A stretch of 64,000 nt of DNA from JBBPYC01 sp038200275 (GTDB lineage Bacteria; Pseudomonadota; Gammaproteobacteria; Burkholderiales; Burkholderiaceae_C), in the NCBI GenBank assembly GCA_038200275.1, contig JBBPYC010000042.1, positions 128,104 through 192,103 on the forward strand. Reading direction: 5' to 3'. The notes below the pieces were generated by a model, which searched no databases, was not told the DNA's origin, and saw nothing but the letters and a program-made list of their open reading frames with translations. The position numbers and the translations under genes were made by a program. The stretch's first letter is position 1. Each line of letters begins with the position of its first letter. Positions 62,750-64,000 of the stretch are shown here, in pieces.

Positions 62750-63046
62750 TGGTCTGCAACGAATGCGTGCAGCTTGCAAGTGGGCTTTGCGACTCGTTGC
62801 AATGGGGTCATCGAAGGTGGTTGAACACTGCACAGGACCGCGGAGACCAGCCCTCGGCAGAAGCCGCAAGCCATTTGGCGACGAGTTCAACAAGCATTTT
62901 TTGCAAATTGGCTGAATTATGAAAACCAAACCGCGCTGACCTGATCGCACGGCTTGACTGGATTGGCACCTACCTGTCGGGTCCCGGATGATTAACTTGG
63001 CGGCCTCAAATCCGAAGTGCAACACCGGTTCCCGTAAGGTGTTTAC
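62750..63046. other. gap between the catabolic cluster and the IS30 remnant
   Basis: 297 bp without a supportable gene. Base composition drops to a more AT-rich level in the middle (around 62895-62935), unlike the flanks. CCGAAGTGCAACACCGG near 63012 is the kind of sequence found at IS30-family ends and may mark the left end of the element, but I cannot show its partner. Confidence 0.4.
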
Positions 63047-63859
63047 ATGGCAGACCCGATCACGTAATAGCAGCTTCAGCCCAAAGACCGCATGACCATT
63101 GCCAGCATGAGGCAGCTCGGGTGCAGCACGCGAGCCGTGGCCCGGGTGCTGCATCGCTCGGCTTCAACCATCAGTCGGGGGTTGGCGCGCAACACGCCTG
63201 CCGGCCTGGCTCACGGCTCGCACGTCGCGCAATCGGCCTGCCGCCGAGCTCCATGCCGATGATCTGCGCTGGGGCGTGGTGCTGACGCTGCTCAACTGGA
63301 AGTGGTCGCCCCAGCAGATTGCCGGTACGCTCAAGCGCGCCTTCCCCGGCCAGCCTGAGCGCCACGTGTCTCACGAAACCATTTACACCGCCATCTATGC
63401 CCAGCCGCGCGGCGAGCTGCGCCGTTAGCTCATCGCTTGCCTTCGATAGGGCCGCAGCACCCGACTGCCGCGCAGCCGGGGCAACGACCGCCGGGGCCAG
63501 ATCCCCGAGATGGGCAGCATCCATGTGCGCCCGCCCGAGGTCGAAGACCGGATGATGCCGAGGCACTGGGAAGGGGACTTCGACTTTGGGGACCGGCAAC
63601 AAGTCCTCAGTGGGCGTGCTGGTGGAGCGCTCCACGCGTCTGGTGCTGTTGGCCAAGATGGAAGATGCCACGGCCGCTTCGGCACTGGCGGGCTTCTGCG
63701 CCAAGCTCAATTCGATCGCCGCGCCGGATGCGCCAGAGCTTCACGTACGACCAAGCCGGGAGATGAGCCGCCATCAGCAGCTTGCGCTGAACGGCCGGTG
63801 CGCGGGTGTACTTCTGCGACCCGCACAGCCCCTGGCAACGCGGCACCTGTGAGAACACC
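63047..63859 (+). pseudogene. degenerate IS30-family transposase
   Basis: From ATG 63047 the frame reads MADPIT, then two adjacent stops (TAA, TAG) where Tyr-Gln would be expected, then QLQPKDRMTIASMRQLGCST and VARVLHRSASTISRGLARNT (helix-turn-helix). Frameshifts follow; further matches are DLRWGVVLTLLNWKWSPQQI, ERHVSHETIYTAIYAQPRGE (then TAG), EVEDRMMPRHWEGDFDFG, SVGVLVERSTRLVLLAKMED and EMSRHQQLALN. The DDE motifs are partly recognisable (HWEGDF; TYDQ). Homology ends at about residue TCENT, where an IS21-type end starts at 63860. Confidence 0.8.
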
Positions 63860-64000
63860 TGTTAGCGCCGATGTAAAACTGACCCACTGCGCCGAAGTAA
63901 AAGTGACCCACCTGGGCGAGGATGGCGGCCTTTTCAAGGCTGTCGATGTTGACCCAGGAGGACGCAGTGGAGATACGAGTGATGGCCCGAAGGGGCGAGA
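63860..64000 (+). mobile_element. left end of an IS21-family element (cut by window edge)
   Basis: TGTTAGCGCC begins at 63860, directly after the broken IS30 transposase, and shows TG at the terminus as IS21 ends do. Two adjacent 24-bp direct repeats follow at 63865-63888 and 63889-63912 (GCGCCGAWGTAAAASTGACC followed by CAC and C/T), the multiple terminal repeats where IstA binds in this family. The istA start follows at 63967. Confidence 0.75.
63967..64000 (+). CDS. istA: IstA transposase N-terminus (partial, runs off the right edge)
   Basis: GTG 63967 follows AGGAGG at 63956-63961. The eleven visible codons read VEIRVMARRGE, matching the beginning of IS21-family IstA proteins (helix-turn-helix resolvase-like start). 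The gene leaves the window, so completeness is unknown. Confidence 0.6.
   Translation, partial: MEIRVMARRGE

Noticed and set aside
1..64000. tRNA, rRNA, known riboswitch, replication origin
   Set aside because: No cloverleaf-capable sequence with a TTCGA-type T loop, no rRNA stretch and no DnaA-box cluster was noticed in the gaps by eye; a covariance-model scan would be decisive.

Overview
The window is a GC-rich stretch of a beta-proteobacterial chromosome, most likely order Burkholderiales. The evidence is gene order and content: pyrG-kdsA, coaBC-dut, dapA-bamC-MBL hydrolase, a RoxA-type ribosomal oxygenase, nudB-EEP-clsB, a ppiC-like gene next to bolA-yciB-msrB, and a LIV transporter set inside a beta-oxidation cluster. 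It encodes a Gram-negative envelope (Kdo synthesis, BamC, several lipoproteins, MltB). I saw no tRNA, rRNA or CRISPR array.

Layout. 1-2643 (mostly minus): kdsA (cut by the left edge), pyrG and a small lipoprotein. 2807-8772: coaBC-dut, a glycine-zipper lipoprotein, a SlyD-like isomerase (minus), roxA with a coupled unknown gene, and an Ala-rich repeat lipoprotein ending in a clear terminator. 8823-13278 (minus): MBL hydrolase, bamC, dapA, a membrane protein, and a DUF1223 gene broken by one in-frame TGA. 13315-18126 (minus): the spoVR-yeaH-prkA stress module. 18740-19489: two truncated transposase remnants abutting each other. 19559-20020: ridA.

20116-32761 is the most unusual region. Two sets of transglutaminase, circularly permuted ATP-grasp and alpha-E genes lie back to back around comEC. 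On the minus strand ATP-grasp and alpha-E are fused and accompanied by two transglutaminases (306 aa, and a 1165-aa DUF2126 protein). On the plus strand they are separate genes. Families of this kind are predicted to form and edit amide or peptide bonds, but to my knowledge the chemistry is not established. 33491-36645 adds a TgpA-like membrane transglutaminase overlapping mltB.

36857-42900: nudB, an EEP-family phosphodiesterase and clsB; then a decayed IS481-family element with recognisable inverted repeats and an internal 9-bp tandem repeat, sitting against the stop codon of a parvulin gene; then bolA, yciB and msrB.

43083-62749 is a long plus-strand catabolic island: acyl-CoA ligase, livKHMGF transporter, multifunctional hydratase/3-hydroxyacyl-CoA dehydrogenase, M20 peptidase, thiolase, a haloalkane dehalogenase with its whole catalytic set, acyl-CoA dehydrogenase, a small membrane protein, two SDRs, a hotdog thioesterase, a CurA-like reductase and a GST-like protein. 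Together these could import, activate and beta-oxidise an organic acid. No regulator gene is present. 63047-64000: a decayed IS30-family transposase interrupted by the left end of an IS21-family element that runs off the right edge.
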